Shown here: in pieces, positions 62,801-64,000 of the stretch
Position numbering within the stretch: position 1 is the stretch's first letter
Layout: every line of letters starts with the position of its first letter
Origin: Tritrichomonas musculus
Taxonomy: Eukaryota > Parabasalia > Tritrichomonadida > Tritrichomonadidae
Reading direction: 5' to 3'
DNA length: 64,000 nucleotides
Assembly: GCA_039105265.1 (NCBI GenBank)
Contig: JAPFFF010000022.1
Span: 2,232,001-2,296,000 of the forward strand
The notes under the pieces: generated by a model
Seen by the model: the letters and a program-made list of their open reading frames with translations, nothing else
Told to the model about the DNA's origin: nothing
The model's database searches: none
Made by a program: the position numbers and the translations under genes

Positions 62801-64000
62801 ACAACATTGAATGGTTATTAGATAATCCTAATTCAACTAACCGTATTATCGTTGGACGTGGTTCATCCATATTAATTCCAATCGTTGATGTGTTGTTATA
62901 CATCCCTCGTTTGATTCACAAAGCAGGTGAAGAAACACTTGCATTACTTTCTGAAGTTGATAATGCAACATACTCCACTTATGATGATGGTCTTGATGCA
63001 ATCATTGAGTGGTGCACTGGCAATGGCATTGATATATCATTACCTGATGATACAAATGAGGCAATCTCATTAAACTCATGTGTAAACATATGTAAAGCAT
63101 TCAGAGATACCATCAAAGGTCCACTTGCATTGCTCGCGTATAAGATCAAAGATGTTGAAAGTAAATCATCAGGTCAGCTACCAAGTTCAGGTGAGTTTGA
63201 TGCAGTTGAAGGTTATCCTAATTACTACGTCAAGCATGATGACATAACAGTGTATACACCAACTGTTAGCAGTGAAACGAATGTTGATGATCCAGTTAAT
63301 GATCCAGTCATAATCATGAAGATAACACTACCAACCACACTCAAAAACAAACTCACTGCTGCTACCAAACCAGTTGATGTGTTTAAGATTCACTTACGCA
63401 ACATGTTATTATTCGATTGGCAAGGTAACATCTTAAATGACTTCATCATATCAGCTAAAGATGGTAAGTTCATCTGCCCAGAGTTGACACACAACGTAGC
63501 ACGTGATTGTTGCACATACTCAACACGCAAACGAGATGATCCTGAGATAATGTTTGCAACTGACTTCAACATTGAACCATACATACGCTTCTTGAATGGT
63601 GACATAGTGATTCACAACCTACTCTCATCAGATGCATTGGTATCATGCAAGCCAACCATCAAGTGTGACATCATAGATGCAACTAATGCATTGAAGTTAC
63701 AACGCTCTGACACATATTACTTCTATCGACCATCAATGATTGACTATGATGAACATGTTAAGTACACTGACATGTTTGCGAATGAACAACTTGAGTATGA
63801 ATGTGAGTGCTATCGAATGGTGTATAAGATACCATCAACGTATGACATACCAACCAACTTAACGTTCAAATTTAGTGAGTACTGCTTTGGCAACACATGG
63901 GCATTGACATGGGATGGTAACAAGTGGGTTGGTGACAGTATTCAAGGTAGGTTCCAAAGCAAGGTCATCAGCAAGTGTAAAACACGTGATCCTAAGGAAG
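59881..64000 (+). CDS. Giant fibre-like surface protein, 5' part (runs off window end)
   Basis: The frame stays open from ATG 59881 (MITPLAAQALSLNDKGYDMR) to the last base, at least 1373 residues. It is homologous to the E4 fibre: FTLKESDQLYLYKPS, DGDSWTGDN, IIWADNIMTMRRDLNVVGG, a Gly-rich stretch (PGGGSGGGGGGG, near residue 465), and LNSCVNICKAFRDTIKGPLALLAYKIKDVESKS. Unlike the E4 protein, it lacks the long Trp-repeat N-terminus and continues after the KDVESKS region into a second copy of the beta domain (LQRSDTYYFYRPS near 63700 and DGNKWVGDS near 63915). The end is outside the window. A surface adhesin role is inferred. Its GC content is like that of the E5 polymerase. Confidence 0.78.
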   Translation, partial: MITPLAAQALSLNDKGYDMRIRNGEVKLTRYGKTDDVHINCIYTKKEIDDALQSMQTTIKDNTQFTLKESDQLYLYKPSSISQTSKYYVMTWNIDPDYNIPLHTNFTFIDHLFNHAWSLIWDGDSWTGDNVVNNSYAKLSTYESKKGRPYIYVQHTERIARWLSSFEEVSSDTNYATALCKYIQNWRLVYGDGTIIELNDSNSNITPTSSSQIAIKDVPCDIHYFSVKLTSKVSSKNLLYIMADIVIDDFTTPLRWDMHPVTPIDASFINTWDDSVVIESFRYERRVRHSNKIIEPSTKKNINIYIEKDYFEQLPENADENYNPFDTIISQQFYEVTPDPRNCTTLTTDHNIFSSKIIWADNIMTMRRDLNVVGGTLDVLSYDYAILKAIINSIQEQMRLQAKYNNYVNDLQKYITITKNVLSIVSGAIKIATALSEFSFDSESMALNTTHTEDFHFPDFPGGGSGGGGGGGKFPGIDIVGQFLLKYAANAFGQQFSRYLPSQTDTPAATSSLTATALVLSALESLTQIGNATTTLIAGGLTFDRIPTIVDNTRTIYQSLQTFTDSIHELRRRWRERTNNNTIVDHTITNTDEMELDEDDTNEEVNNLPCVRLTHETVTNTSAFSQPLFGDHTIESLSNLSIDELLDLNTYDPIEGPQIGDIMVRRVGDNRFGLIYVTRVNDKGVNKIIYMRRIDNESSTLTSQQLSLRTMRSVNTNSMWSVNDNGTVYTAAQIERMEPDERYQFESSHPEYIFTRNVDNEMGVSWTEVRDMNGSIQAVIDVRIAVSTDVSSDEISIHSPESNITINSHGISMQQGDINATGQDEVHELVANEHNVVVSTHELTPTTDGSVTIPNTTLTLADIEQMVWYERRRLTIENPAIRFRPHVPTLNDADEEYTEVLYNNNVIGVIDRRHLNQVSIDDNHITISNPHTSLVLTDSDIAWVRQHDEQQQTIRQTLRGFISNITDRIERINNNIEWLLDNPNSTNRIIVGRGSSILIPIVDVLLYIPRLIHKAGEETLALLSEVDNATYSTYDDGLDAIIEWCTGNGIDISLPDDTNEAISLNSCVNICKAFRDTIKGPLALLAYKIKDVESKSSGQLPSSGEFDAVEGYPNYYVKHDDITVYTPTVSSETNVDDPVNDPVIIMKITLPTTLKNKLTAATKPVDVFKIHLRNMLLFDWQGNILNDFIISAKDGKFICPELTHNVARDCCTYSTRKRDDPEIMFATDFNIEPYIRFLNGDIVIHNLLSSDALVSCKPTIKCDIIDATNALKLQRSDTYYFYRPSMIDYDEHVKYTDMFANEQLEYECECYRMVYKIPSTYDIPTNLTFKFSEYCFGNTWALTWDGNKWVGDSIQGRFQSKVISKCKTRDPKE

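Overview
This window is a eukaryotic stretch made almost entirely of Maverick/Polinton elements, the large self-replicating virus-like DNA transposons. The hallmark genes are present: three family-B DNA polymerases of the protein-primed type, two integrases, two A32-like packaging ATPases, two major capsid proteins, one adenovirus-type cysteine protease and penton-like minor capsid candidates. The genes lack introns, use the standard code and are very tightly packed. Start codons sit in A-rich contexts, usually (T)AAATG. Many stop codons run into TAAA, which is the poly(A) signal known for Trichomonas vaginalis. With the low GC content, this points to a parabasalid such as Trichomonas; the assignment is inference, because no host gene is visible.

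I read five element segments. E1 (about 1-2537) is the right end of one element: a fibre C-terminus, a small gene and an intact terminus ending ACTACT. E2 (about 2538-13671) holds a 3'-truncated structural gene, a fibre gene, a small gene, a polymerase with an internal HNH domain, and a second ACTACT terminus. E3 (about 13672-29517) starts inside a terminal repeat shared with E1 in inverted orientation, then carries a fibre, an 831-residue protein, an integrase, a capsid protein, a pVI-like peptide, an ATPase and several small genes. E4 (about 29518-52118) begins with AGTAGT and has the fullest gene set: HNH, protease, penton, integrase, ATPase, pVI-like protein, capsid protein, accessory genes, a bZIP-like protein, polymerase and a giant fibre. 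E5 (about 52119 to the window end) has a less AT-rich polymerase with an acidic repeat, a tRNA-like sequence, a bZIP-like protein, a minor structural protein and a giant fibre that runs off the end. The junctions look like elements inserted into elements.

The proteins fit one life cycle. The polymerase copies the element and the integrase inserts it. Capsid, penton and pVI-like proteins would form a particle, the protease would mature it and the ATPase would fill it. The fibres, unusually large and modular, would be the surface adhesins. Of the less expected features, I rate four highest: short double-hairpin sequences scattered through E2 and E3, some in frame inside genes; four fibre genes each sharing a 14-15 bp start-to-start gap with a divergent partner; a poxvirus-late-like T-tract plus TAAATG start context; and an integrase whose expected catalytic Glu is Asn.
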